64,000 bases of DNA from Nodularia sp. LEGE 06071 (lineage in GTDB: Bacteria; Cyanobacteriota; Cyanobacteriia; Cyanobacteriales; Nostocaceae). Positions 43,624 to 52,233 of the stretch are shown here, piece after piece. Positions within the stretch are counted from its first letter, which is position 1; each line of letters opens with the position of its first letter. The stretch covers positions 62,001 through 126,000 of the forward strand of contig NZ_JADEWH010000014.1 of the NCBI RefSeq assembly GCF_015207755.1, in the 5' to 3' direction. The position numbers and the translations under genes are program-made. The notes below the pieces were generated by a model, which was given only the letters and a program-made list of their open reading frames with translations, ran no database searches and had not been told where the DNA came from.

Positions 43624-45699
43624 GTGAGCAAGTATTTTTTTCTCCTACCAGTTGCCTTACCGAGTTTATTTATAGCTTTTCCTGCCCTTGCTACTGAGAC
43701 AGAACAGGTAAATTCCACTATTTTTAACTTAAGTGAAATTGAGTTACCTGTTACTAAAGCTGAATTATTAACTCAAGAATCTATACCGATTGAAGTTAGC
43801 CCGGAAACTCAGCCAGAAATAGAATCAATTCCCCCAGACAATCCAGATATTTTTATAGAAGTCACAGGTGAAAAAGACCCCTTACCTGAGTCTACCCCTG
43901 TTTATGTGATCGATAAAGAAGAAATTCAAGAACAAGGCGCTACAAGTGTAGCAGATGTATTAAAAAGAATGCCTGGTTTCACCATCAATAATGTTGGACC
44001 TGGTGCAGATATTCACACAGGGACATACTATCGGGGAGCTTCAATTGAACAGTCTGTATTTTTAATTAATGGTAGACCAATTAATAATAATATCAACACC
44101 TATCATGGCGGCACTGATTTAAATAGCATTCCTGTAGAAGCTATTGAACGAGTCGAACTATATAGTGGTGTAACCTCCGCTTTGTATGGTTCATCAGCCT
44201 TTGGTGGTGTGGTGAACATCATTACCAAAGCAGGTTATGGTCAACCGAAATTAACTGGGAGTACAGAATTTGGCTCACTAAATTTAAATAATCAACAGGT
44301 AAGTTATAGTGGAGCAGTTGGTGATGCTCAGTATAATTTCAGCTTTGAAAGATATTTTATAGATAATCGTTATCGTGTTCCCGTTGGTGCAGCCAATCGT
44401 GATCCTGAAGGATTTTTAGCGAATGCAGACACAGCCACCAGTACTTACTTTGGCAGCATTGGTCTGGATTTAGATAGTAAAAACTCTTTAAATTTTGATG
44501 TTAAAACACTCAGCAGTCGTCGTGGCTTAGTCTATTTCGGTTTTCCACTGCAAAGAGATAGATTAGACCATGATGGCTTAAATGTGGGCTTATCTTGGAA
44601 AACTCGCTTGGGTGAAGGCGAAAGTTCCAATCTCACCACTACACTCGGTTACAACCAAGATTATTTTAGCACTTATGGCCCCACAGCATTTGCGGGGCAA
44701 GAATTTAACCGTACAGGTGTTTTAGATACACAACAGATCACAGCTAGGGTAGATCATGCATGGAAATTAACGCCCAGTTATCAATTACGCTGGGGTTTAG
44801 ATTTCAAGAACACTGACTTAAATAGTGATACTTTTAGTACAAGACCTGATAGAATTGCCAATAACGGCACGGAAAATAGAAGTTTATCAAATACAGCTTT
44901 ATTTGCTGTTAACACTTTAAATATCAGCAACAATTTTCAGGTTGATTTAGGACTCAGACAAAGCTTTGATGGGGAGTTTGGTAATTATCTCAACCCTAGT
45001 GCTGGCTTACGTTATGCGCTCTCTCCCACAGTAGCAATGCGCGGAAGTTGGGCTGGGGGACAGCGTAATCCTGGGTTAGATCAATTATATGTTTATGATA
45101 CTGTTCACGGTTGGGAACCTAATCGGGATTTAACACCAGAAACAGGCTCATCTTGGACTGCGGGCGTGGATGTTAAACTGACAAATAATTTAATTGGACA
45201 GTTTACTTATTTCGGCAGTAGTTTAGATAATCGCCTGGGAATCATTGCCGGCAGATGGGAAAATATTGGTTTAGTCAATACTAATGGTTTAGAAGCTGCA
45301 TTACGATTACAAATTGCTCAGGGCTGGTCAACTTTTCTTAACTATACTTATACAGATGCTCAAATCAAAACAGGCACAGAAGCAGGTTTACAGTTAGGTT
45401 TTATTCCTTATTCTGTAGCTCAAGCTGGTGTAGGTTATCAAAATTCCGGCTGGAACGCTAATTTGTATCTTACCTATAACAGTGGCACTCGCCGAGCCTT
45501 TTTTAATGTCCCTGGTGAAACCAGCCGAGATTTTGCGCCTGCTTTCTTAAATTTAGATTTGAGTGGTCGGATTCCTGTCACGCCCAATTTGGGACTGACG
45601 GTTTATGTGGAAAATTTACTCGGTGAGCAATATGAACGAGTGAATCGCATCTACAGTCCTGGCTTGACTTTCCGTGTGGGTTTAACTTCAAATTTTTAA
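43624..45699 (+). CDS. TonB-dependent outer-membrane receptor
   Basis: 691 residues from GTG 43624. Signal peptide MSKYFFLLPVALPSLFIAFPALA, then a linker, a plug domain (VYVIDKEEIQEQGATSVADVLKRMPGF to VVNIITKAG, about 95-195) and a beta-barrel of about 490 residues ending in the usual terminal Phe (RVGLTSNF). It imports a scarce nutrient such as a metal chelate or vitamin B12 with energy from TonB. It lacks the AMIN domain of many cyanobacterial siderophore receptors. No Fur box or riboswitch was recognised upstream, and no transport partner is nearby, so the ligand is unknown. Confidence 0.92.
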   Translation: MSKYFFLLPVALPSLFIAFPALATETEQVNSTIFNLSEIELPVTKAELLTQESIPIEVSPETQPEIESIPPDNPDIFIEVTGEKDPLPESTPVYVIDKEEIQEQGATSVADVLKRMPGFTINNVGPGADIHTGTYYRGASIEQSVFLINGRPINNNINTYHGGTDLNSIPVEAIERVELYSGVTSALYGSSAFGGVVNIITKAGYGQPKLTGSTEFGSLNLNNQQVSYSGAVGDAQYNFSFERYFIDNRYRVPVGAANRDPEGFLANADTATSTYFGSIGLDLDSKNSLNFDVKTLSSRRGLVYFGFPLQRDRLDHDGLNVGLSWKTRLGEGESSNLTTTLGYNQDYFSTYGPTAFAGQEFNRTGVLDTQQITARVDHAWKLTPSYQLRWGLDFKNTDLNSDTFSTRPDRIANNGTENRSLSNTALFAVNTLNISNNFQVDLGLRQSFDGEFGNYLNPSAGLRYALSPTVAMRGSWAGGQRNPGLDQLYVYDTVHGWEPNRDLTPETGSSWTAGVDVKLTNNLIGQFTYFGSSLDNRLGIIAGRWENIGLVNTNGLEAALRLQIAQGWSTFLNYTYTDAQIKTGTEAGLQLGFIPYSVAQAGVGYQNSGWNANLYLTYNSGTRRAFFNVPGETSRDFAPAFLNLDLSGRIPVTPNLGLTVYVENLLGEQYERVNRIYSPGLTFRVGLTSNF

Positions 45700-45781
45700 T
45701 GGTTTGTAGTGAAGACTTTAGTCCTCTCTCTCCGTAAAATTGGTATGTCGTTAATTAACCCCAATCAATTATAATGGCTGA

Positions 45782-46078
45782 ATGAGAGCCAGAATTGAAA
45801 ATACAATCCTTTTTGTCAACCACGAGGACTTACCCGCATTTAAAAAAGGTGGGTCTGTGGTGAGAAATTCTTATTTTTGGGCGCTACGTTCAATTGCTGG
45901 TCGAGCTTCCCGTGATCGTGATTGGGAATATGAGCCAGAGGTATGGTTGGCGCTGGGGCGAATGCTGTTATCTTTCGCTGAGTCGGGATATTTGGGTTAT
46001 AAGGAAACTTTGTTAGAGTTTCCCTTATCTCAAGGGGAAATTCCGGCTGTATTACGAGATGCGGCGACTTGGGAGTAA
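45782..46078 (+). CDS. Small soluble protein of unknown function
   Basis: 98 residues from ATG 45782. The sequence is well balanced with many aromatic and charged residues (VVRNSYFWALRSIAGRASRDRDWEYEPEVWLALGRMLLSF). It lacks membrane segments, Cys pairs or a recognised motif. The lack of low complexity and the size suggest a real gene. It starts 82 bp after the TonB receptor and could be co-transcribed, although the receptor is probably monocistronic. Confidence 0.6.
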   Translation: MRARIENTILFVNHEDLPAFKKGGSVVRNSYFWALRSIAGRASRDRDWEYEPEVWLALGRMLLSFAESGYLGYKETLLEFPLSQGEIPAVLRDAATWE

Positions 46079-46133
46079 GCCGGCGGGGAAAATTTTCTCT
46101 ATTACAGCACTTCGCGGTGTTATGAGGTATAAG

Positions 46134-46358
46134 AACCCCACCCCTAGCTCTTCCCCGCAAGCGAGGCTACGGTGTACACACAAGTGATCTGATCCCCCTA
46201 AATCCCCCTAAACCCCTTCGGGGATGCGCCTTCGGCGTAGAAAAAGGGGGACTTTAAGAAATTTTCCCCCCTTCTCAAGGGGGGTTAGGGGGGATCGAAA
46301 CGCTGTTAGGCAACTTGATAAGACTTGTGTGTACACCGTAGCAAGCGAGGAGGGGAAC
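46134..46358 (-). repeat. MITE-like palindromic dispersed repeat, copy 2
   Basis: Same family as 11990-12181, in opposite orientation. The ends contain CGCAAGCGAGG/GTGTACACACAAGT and, inverted, GTGTACACCGTAGCAAGCGAGG. It is longer because of a small extra palindromic insert (CCCCTTCGGGGATGCGCC, near 46215). A partial third end (GTGTACACGATAGGCAAGCG) lies at 46415-46437. Confidence 0.85.
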
Positions 46359-46480
46359 CGGATTTACAGTGAAATTCGGTTTTTAGGGATGGAAAACCTT
46401 TTTGGCTCAAGATGTGTGTACACGATAGGCAAGCGATGAGGGGGCTAAGATGTACCTTATATAATTGGAAATCGCTGTAA

Positions 46481-46783
46481 TCAAAGCCTCTCTGTATCCA
46501 AATCATCTGCAATTTTGTCCAAACGGTTATTTGCGTCTTTGGCAATCTGCATATAGCCCATACTAGCTACGAGTCCAATAGCAGTGGTAACAGCCCCTTC
46601 TGATGCTTTGTCGGCAATCAAGTACCCAGCACCTACAAGACTGATGCCGAAAGATAGGGCGGTGGCAATTAAGGCAAAATTGAAGCTGTAACGTGCTTGA
46701 CGAATACGCTCTTGGACAATACTTAGTCTTGCTGTTAACAAAGGGTTAGATTCAGAGCTAGAAAGCATGATATTTTTAGACAT
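46481..46783 (-). CDS. Two-TM protein, TRADD-N-associated membrane type
   Basis: 100 residues. Two adjacent membrane helices (FNFALIATALSFGISLVGAGYLI and GAVTTAIGLVASMGYMQI) are framed by ARLSIVQERIRQARYS and a C-terminal KDANNRLDKIADDLDTERL. This pattern recalls the cyanobacterial two-TM domain described next to or fused with TRADD-N domains (CyanoTRADDas_TM) in predicted immune and death-effector systems. A TRADD-N-like protein is encoded divergently 152 bp away, which supports the call. Start ATG 46783, with another five codons in. It may be a membrane-acting effector. Confidence 0.7.
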   Translation of the reverse strand: MSKNIMLSSSESNPLLTARLSIVQERIRQARYSFNFALIATALSFGISLVGAGYLIADKASEGAVTTAIGLVASMGYMQIAKDANNRLDKIADDLDTERL

Positions 46784-46935
46784 AATACTGGGGATTTCAG
46801 AAATTTCCTTTGATTACCTCTTTATTAACCCCTGTATTTTGTTGGCTGTGGTCTATTTTATGTACAACTTGTATGTAAAACTTATGTCAAATTTATATCA
46901 TGTAAAACTTTTGTAAAAGTTATTGTGAGTAAGTA

Positions 46936-48015
46936 ATGGGGCGATCGCATCGAGTATCAGCAGCAGGAATTGAAAAGGTCAATAAAGCATTTGATAGATA
47001 TGGTACAACGCAGGAGTGTCTAGGAGGCTTGGCAGGGTGTACTCGACAGACTGTAATCAAATTTTTTGCGGGAAGACCTGTTGAGAAGCGCTTATTTAAA
47101 ACTCTGTGTGATACGTTAGAGTTGGAGTGGGCAGATATTGCGGAACTAGAGTCAGAGGAAGTTGTAACTTCCAAGGCTGTTATTATGAATAAACTCAGAA
47201 GTGTTGAATCTGAAACTGAAGTAAATAGCTCAACAGCAACAGTTCTGCAAGAAGAACTATGTAGTCCCCAAATTATTGTTACATCTAATGCCAGGACTGG
47301 GAAATTTGTTATTAAAATACCAGGCGATTTAAATAAATTTTTACAAAATACTGAAGAACAAAAGACTCTGCTAGAGGCGGTGAAAAAACTTGCAGGGGAT
47401 GAAAACGCAAAAATAGATAAAATCGAAAGAGGCAGTATAAAAATAACCTTCAATGTTTCTCCATCTGGTATTAAAAGGCTAGAGGAACTGATTAAATCAG
47501 GCAAACTTGAAGACAATCTAAAGGAAGAACAAAATAAAATTTATCTAGTTCAAAGGATTACTCACAGAGCTAAAGGCACAGAACTAGACCTAAGTGACAC
47601 TAATTTGAGCGGCACTGATTTACGTGGCATTGATTTGAGTGGGATTGATTTGAGTTGTGCTGACCTGAGCAATGCCAATTTAGAAAATGCCAATTTAGAA
47701 AATGCTGACTTGAATTGTGCAGACGTGAGTGGTGCAAACTTGAGCGGTGCTAACCTCAATAATGCTGACTTTAGTGATGCAATAGTTAAAAATGCTGCTA
47801 ATTTAAGTGGTGCTAATTTAAGTGGTGCTAATTTAGATCGTACTGATTTAAGTGGTGCTAATTTAAGTGGTGCTAATTTAAGTGGTGCTACAGTTAAAAA
47901 TGCTCAATTCGGAGATAATCCAGGAATTACTGAAGATAAAAAGCGTGAACTAAAACAACGAGGTGCAATTTTTGAAGATTCACACGGCGATCGCGCTGAA
48001 GTTTTTGCTCGCTAA
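46936..48015 (+). CDS. HTH - TRADD-N-like - pentapeptide repeat protein
   Basis: 359 residues in three parts. (1) Residues 10-70, GIEKVNKAFDRYGTTQECL ... KFFAGRPVEKRLFKTLCDTLEL, is the helix-turn-helix-like N-terminal domain often found before NACHT, TIR or similar modules in cyanobacteria. (2) Residues about 120-200, with GKFVIKIPGDLNKFL and ERGSIKITFNVSPSGIKRLEELIKSGKL, resembles the TRADD-N adaptor fold. (3) Residues 216-330 are pentapeptide repeats (ANLSG/ADLSN type). It is soluble. It may be the sensor or adaptor of a conflict system with the divergent two-TM protein as partner; this is inference. The repetitive 3' DNA (GGTGCTAATTTAAGT units) suggests repeat expansion. Confidence 0.75.
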   Translation: MGRSHRVSAAGIEKVNKAFDRYGTTQECLGGLAGCTRQTVIKFFAGRPVEKRLFKTLCDTLELEWADIAELESEEVVTSKAVIMNKLRSVESETEVNSSTATVLQEELCSPQIIVTSNARTGKFVIKIPGDLNKFLQNTEEQKTLLEAVKKLAGDENAKIDKIERGSIKITFNVSPSGIKRLEELIKSGKLEDNLKEEQNKIYLVQRITHRAKGTELDLSDTNLSGTDLRGIDLSGIDLSCADLSNANLENANLENADLNCADVSGANLSGANLNNADFSDAIVKNAANLSGANLSGANLDRTDLSGANLSGANLSGATVKNAQFGDNPGITEDKKRELKQRGAIFEDSHGDRAEVFAR

Positions 48016-48198
48016 ACTGAATACCCTGTAACTTAATAAAGCGATCGCTCTTTTTTCAGCCCTCCCCATCAGAAGAATTAGCCAAACCTGCTGGTCGGAG
48101 TGTAGCTCTAAAAATTGTTGAATTTGTGGATCTAAGATATCAAGCCAGATGATGACGTTTTTGGTGTAAATGAAAGTGCCAATAGTAACAAATCAAGG

Positions 48199-48236
48199 TG
48201 CGTTACGCTCAGGCGATAACACACCCTACATTTAAA
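48199..48236. repeat. Partial GGTGCGTTACGC dispersed repeat
   Basis: AGGTGCGTTACGCTCAGGCG followed by a CACCCTACA end. It belongs to the same family as 63256-63344, where the palindromic form is complete. Confidence 0.6.
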
Positions 48237-48266
48237 TTTTCTTGCGTACCGACTTACAGTGCTTTG

Positions 48267-48971
48267 TTATTTCACTTCTTCATACCAGATTCCTACTCTT
48301 TCAAAGGAAGAATAAGCAAGTTTGAGAAATTGGATAACTCGCTGTTTACCAAGCACCCCAAATTCTTTATACTCTCGCGCTTCCGCAAAAGTCAGGCGAT
48401 TTTGGTCAATGATATTTCTCTCTTTGTATGCCAGTTTGGGAAAATCTACTACCTTAATGTTATATTGCGTAACTAAATTTTGAATGGCAACATCAGACTC
48501 TACGTGTTCCCAATCATCGCACAGCCCTAAATTTCTGACTAAAATATGCGGGATATGAACACCGTAGGTATTTACTGACTGCACAAACAGGTTGAGGCTG
48601 TCATATCCGCCGGTGGATACAAACCACTTGCAAAAACTCACTCCCTCAGAACGTCCCAATTCAATTAACAGATTTTTCTCAATCCAGCTTTTGACAGAGC
48701 GATGGGATTGAGCTGCTAAATTGACAATGACTGGTTTTGACATAGCCATCTCGAAGATTTTATCGGCTTTATCGGCGTGGCGTTCATCTTCGGTAAATAC
48801 AGCATACTGGCATATTCCTTTATACACACCAGCTACATCAGGATTAGACCTATCAGTTTCTACTGGTACAAATGGTATTCTTTTATCGAGACAATACTGA
48901 ATCATTGTCCTGGTGAGCAGAGATTTTCCTACTCCACCCTTTTCACCATCCACTAAATGAATTGTCGGCAT
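48267..48971 (-). CDS. ParA/MinD-like P-loop NTPase (mobilisation-protein type)
   Basis: 234 residues. It starts MPTIHLVDGEKGGVGKSLLTR, a deviant Walker A (KGGVGKS, 11-17) with the signature Lys of the ParA/MinD class. PVETDRSNPDV follows as the switch-like region, and the middle VIVNLAAQSHRSVKSW is a Walker-B-like strand. No ParB or centromere-like repeats are visible, so it is an orphan. Such proteins on chromosomes often come from mobile elements or plasmids. It closes the accessory island and faces the TRADD-N gene. ATG 48971. Confidence 0.82.
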   Translation of the reverse strand: MPTIHLVDGEKGGVGKSLLTRTMIQYCLDKRIPFVPVETDRSNPDVAGVYKGICQYAVFTEDERHADKADKIFEMAMSKPVIVNLAAQSHRSVKSWIEKNLLIELGRSEGVSFCKWFVSTGGYDSLNLFVQSVNTYGVHIPHILVRNLGLCDDWEHVESDVAIQNLVTQYNIKVVDFPKLAYKERNIIDQNRLTFAEAREYKEFGVLGKQRVIQFLKLAYSSFERVGIWYEEVK

Positions 48972-49404
48972 AGCAGCTACTCCTAATCCTGATTGCAGTC
49001 ATGTCAACTATCTGCAATTAGCTTAGAAGCTTTTGGCGTTTTACGCTTAGTTACTTTGATAACTTTTTTTAGATGTAGCCTTAGTCACAGCGGTTAAGAC
49101 GGTATTAATCAAGTCAGGTTAATTATTTACGATTACCACAATCTAGCACCCCACCCCCAACCCCTCCCCGCAAGCGAGGCTACGGTGTACACACAAGTGA
49201 TCGAATCGCCCCCTAACCCCCAATTATGGGGGAACAAGAATTTTCCAAGTCCCCCAAATTTAGGGGGCAAAACAGGCTCAAACGCAGACAGGAAGGACTT
49301 GTGTGTATACGATAGGCAAGCGAGGAGGGGAGACAAAGCATAGAAGTTTAATAAATGATCCAATGATTGCTCAAAACCCTGAAATTCAGCAGGATGCTTG
49401 TGGA
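48972..49404. other. Intergenic region dominated by a palindromic repeat
   Basis: 433 bp. Copy 3 of the palindromic repeat occupies 49148-49331; the remainder shows no supported gene. The truB stop follows at 49405. Confidence 0.6.
49148..49331 (-). repeat. MITE-like palindromic dispersed repeat, copy 3
   Basis: About 184 bp; same family and nearly the exact reverse complement of the copy at 11990-12181, including the interior AAACGCAGACAGGAAGGACT segment. Ends carry CGCAAGCGAGG and GGCAAGCGAGGAGGGG. Confidence 0.85.
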
Positions 49405-50277
49405 TTAATTTTTCAATACTGTTGTGGGGATTAGCACACCGTCTTGGAGTTTTCCTATACCTAGAAGGCAAGTTTCTTGGTCGTAAACTCTGGTTATCCC
49501 AGAAAAATCGAGAGTTAGTGGCATTTTTTGCCCCTGACACCATTTTTGAGCAGATATGGCGGGTAATGTCACGGATGGTAAATGTTGTAAGGCGATATCG
49601 AGAACGCTGGGTTGAAATGTCCCTGCTTGTAATTGTGTTTCTAAGTCAGTGAGGGTGAGACTATCTGTGAGGTTGAAACCACTACTGGCTGTGCGGATTA
49701 AGGCGGCGAGAGTACCACCAGTTTGGAGGGTTGCGCCTAAGTCACGGGCGATCGCTCTAATATATGTACCACTTCCACAGGCGATCGCCACATCCAATTC
49801 CGGAAAATCTCCGGCTCGCCAATCTAAAATCTCTGTATGAAAAATCTCCACTGTGCGTTTGGGAACTTCTACTATTTCCCCTCTGCGTGCTAAGTCGTAG
49901 AGGCGTTTTCCATCTACTTGAATGGCGCTGTAAATTGGGGGGATTTGCTCAATTTTGCCGTTAAATTGTGCCATTGCAGTTTTCACGTCGGCAAAATTCA
50001 ATTCTGGACAAGGTTGAGAACTAATGATTTCTCCTTGCAAATCGTCGGTTGTCGTCTGCACACCTAAGCGGATAGTGGCTTTGTAGGCTTTGTTTTCTGG
50101 CAGATATTGTAATAATCTCGTAGCTCTCCCCAGGGCGATGGGTAAGACTCCGGTAGCGGCTGGGTCTAAGGTTCCGGCGTGTCCTACACGTTTGAGGCGC
50201 AAGAGCTTTCGCACCCGCGCCACGCAGTCGTGAGATGTCCAGTCAAAGGGTTTGTTTAAGTTAAGAAAACCTTCCAC
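49405..50277 (-). CDS. truB: tRNA pseudouridine-55 synthase TruB
   Basis: 290 residues from a GTG at 50277 ([21 protein letters not shown]), the family start; the frame is open upstream to a TTG at 50319 but would add non-conserved residues. The catalytic Asp is in [28 protein letters not shown]. Other family blocks are [43 protein letters not shown] and [13 protein letters not shown]. It converts U55 of tRNAs to pseudouridine. The C-terminus includes a shortened PUA-like extension. It ends next to a dispersed repeat and has no operon partner. Confidence 0.95.
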   Translation of the reverse strand: MEGFLNLNKPFDWTSHDCVARVRKLLRLKRVGHAGTLDPAATGVLPIALGRATRLLQYLPENKAYKATIRLGVQTTTDDLQGEIISSQPCPELNFADVKTAMAQFNGKIEQIPPIYSAIQVDGKRLYDLARRGEIVEVPKRTVEIFHTEILDWRAGDFPELDVAIACGSGTYIRAIARDLGATLQTGGTLAALIRTASSGFNLTDSLTLTDLETQLQAGTFQPSVLDIALQHLPSVTLPAISAQKWCQGQKMPLTLDFSGITRVYDQETCLLGIGKLQDGVLIPTTVLKN

Positions 50278-50579
50278 AGTAAAATTTGGTAATTTAACGA
50301 ATAATTCCACTTTAATCAATTAGGGATGTCCAAAGATGAATCTAGGGATTTTTGAGCTTTGGCTGTTTCCCCGGACTGAATGGTGGAGGGGCTTTGACGC
50401 TCATCCTACAAAGAAATTTTGGATATCTTTTGATTGCAAAGCCTGAAAAAGCCCGAAATAAATTTGTACGGAATCGTACCGACTTTTTCGGCTGAGTCTT
50501 TTACTGTGAAGTAAAAAACAAATGTCAGCAGTCTCCTTTTATTCAGGAGTGAAAGCGTAGATTTTACTATTTATTGACA

Positions 50580-51221
50580 ATGAATCTAGAGACATTTGTC
50601 CAGCAGGTAAAGTTACTGCATGGACGTTTAGCTAACTTATGCCAATATGAGACCGCAGCACTACAGCCGGGATCTGATTTACTGACGGAACTGGCAATGG
50701 GGGCGCAAATGCTAGAGATAGCTACAGAGAAACTATACCAGCAAACTCAAAAATTGGCGATCGCTCAAGCACGAGTCAGAACAGAATTTCAGCGCTACCA
50801 AGACCTGTTTGAGTTTATGCCCAGTGCTTACTTAGTCACTGATACACAAGGAAAAATTGCCGAAGCCAATCGTGCTGCTAGCAAACTTTTCAATCTTCAA
50901 CAGCCATTTTTGGTCAACAAATTGCTAGTCTGTTTTATCTCAGTAGAAGACCGCCAGAAATTTCGTTTGAAATTTAGCGAGTTGGGAAAGAGTGAGTTTA
51001 AGTACGTGCAGGAGTGGAGATTCCGCATACAGCCCCGTCACAGTCAGCCTTTTGATGCGGCTCTAACTGTAGCACCTCTTTGCGACGTTAAAGGCAATTT
51101 TATCGCCTGGCGATGGCTCCTACGTGATATTACTGAAGATAAAAGTAATAAGCATGACTCCAAACAAGCGGGCATCGCATCCGCCAAGCATACTTCAAGT
51201 ATAAATTTAACCCCCACCTAA
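50580..51221 (+). CDS. PAS-domain protein
   Basis: 213 residues from ATG 50580, six bp after a TTG. Residues 1-75 are helical, probably coiled coil (QMLEIATEKLYQQTQKLAIAQARVRTEFQRYQDLFEF). The PAS domain follows (FMPSAYLVTDTQGKIAEANRAASKLFNLQQPFLVNKLLVCFI ... WRWLLRDITEDKS). There is no kinase, GGDEF or other output domain, so it may sense a signal for a partner. The upstream region 50320-50579 has a Pro-rich-codon stretch but no clear promoter. It converges with the Crp-type regulator. Confidence 0.82.
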   Translation: MNLETFVQQVKLLHGRLANLCQYETAALQPGSDLLTELAMGAQMLEIATEKLYQQTQKLAIAQARVRTEFQRYQDLFEFMPSAYLVTDTQGKIAEANRAASKLFNLQQPFLVNKLLVCFISVEDRQKFRLKFSELGKSEFKYVQEWRFRIQPRHSQPFDAALTVAPLCDVKGNFIAWRWLLRDITEDKSNKHDSKQAGIASAKHTSSINLTPT

Positions 51222-51254
51222 AAGTTTTCTCATTCCGAATTACGAATTAAAAAA

Positions 51255-51968
51255 TCATCGGTTTTCTCTAAGATTAAACTTTAGCAAGCGGTTGTATTCA
51301 TCTTTGAGTGTCTCATAACACTCGCAGGAAACTTGTTCCAATCCTTGCCGGTCAACGATTTTGATTTTCTTGCGGCTGTATGTGATCGGGCCTTTCTCTT
51401 GCAGGTGGCGAGCAGTCTCGGTGACACCAGAGCGGCGCACACCCAGCATATGGGAGATAAATTCCTGGGACAGGTCGAGTTCATCCGATTGAATACGGTC
51501 ACTGGACTCCAGCAGCCAGCGAGCCAAGCGCTTTTGTATAGTATGGAGGCGGTTACAAGCGACGTTCTGCGAAATTTGGGCGATAAAAGCCTGCGTGTAT
51601 TTTAACATCACGTCCCGCAGCAGCTTGTTTTGGTCGAATTCCTTTCGCAGAGGCTCCGCCTTCATTTTCACAGCATCACCGGCCACCTGTACAATGTACT
51701 CGGTCTGTGTTGTCTCAGTCCCACCCATGAAAGCGTTGATTCCTACCATCTCGCGGTTACCAATCACTCCGGCTTCGACTGTGCTGCCATCTTTCATCGT
51801 AATTGTCACCGAGATCAGGCAGTTGAGAGGGAAATAGACTTGCTCAATTGTATCACCGGGGTGGTGAAGTATCTTGTTTGCTGGCAGCGAGACCTGTTCC
51901 ATATATTCGTCGAGCTGCTCGTACACTTCACGGGGTAAGGCAGCTAACAGAAGGTTTTCTGTAGGCAT
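51255..51968 (-). CDS. Crp/Fnr-family transcriptional regulator
   Basis: 237 residues. The cyclic-nucleotide-binding-like beta-barrel (NKILHHPGDTIEQVYFPLNCLISVTITMKDGSTVEAGVIGNREMVG) lacks the classic arginine motif for cAMP, so the ligand is unclear. A long helix (FIAQISQNVACNRLHTIQKRLARWLLESSDRI) and a winged HTH follow (LSQEFISHMLGVRRSGVTETARHLQEKGPITYSRKKIKIVDRQGLEQ). This subgroup is common in cyanobacteria and other environmental bacteria; its targets are unknown. It is not NtcA. ATG 51968. Confidence 0.88.
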   Translation of the reverse strand: MPTENLLLAALPREVYEQLDEYMEQVSLPANKILHHPGDTIEQVYFPLNCLISVTITMKDGSTVEAGVIGNREMVGINAFMGGTETTQTEYIVQVAGDAVKMKAEPLRKEFDQNKLLRDVMLKYTQAFIAQISQNVACNRLHTIQKRLARWLLESSDRIQSDELDLSQEFISHMLGVRRSGVTETARHLQEKGPITYSRKKIKIVDRQGLEQVSCECYETLKDEYNRLLKFNLRENR

Positions 51969-52233
51969 ATAATTGAGTTCTTCCGCGAGGTGTGTATAAT
52001 CTCTGCGGCGAGTGTATTTAAAATCAATTGATCAAAAAAAAGTATATTCAATAACTCAAGTTTAACAATTGAATATGAATGACCGTCAGATTATGTTGGT
52101 AACTCAAATTAGGAAATCAGTCCAAAAATAACCATAAAAAAACATATTATTGGACTTTTTTACTTATATTTTGCGGATATGCTTTTGAGATCAAATATTT
52201 ATGTTTTTTTATATTTTTGTATCTATTTAACTC

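Noticed and set aside
46224-46439. Plus-strand ORF of 71 aa
   Set aside because: Lies wholly inside the palindromic dispersed repeat; similar open frames appear in other copies by chance.
46920-47516. Minus-strand ORF of 198 aa, Ser-rich
   Set aside because: Antisense shadow of the HTH/TRADD-N gene, which has recognisable domains.
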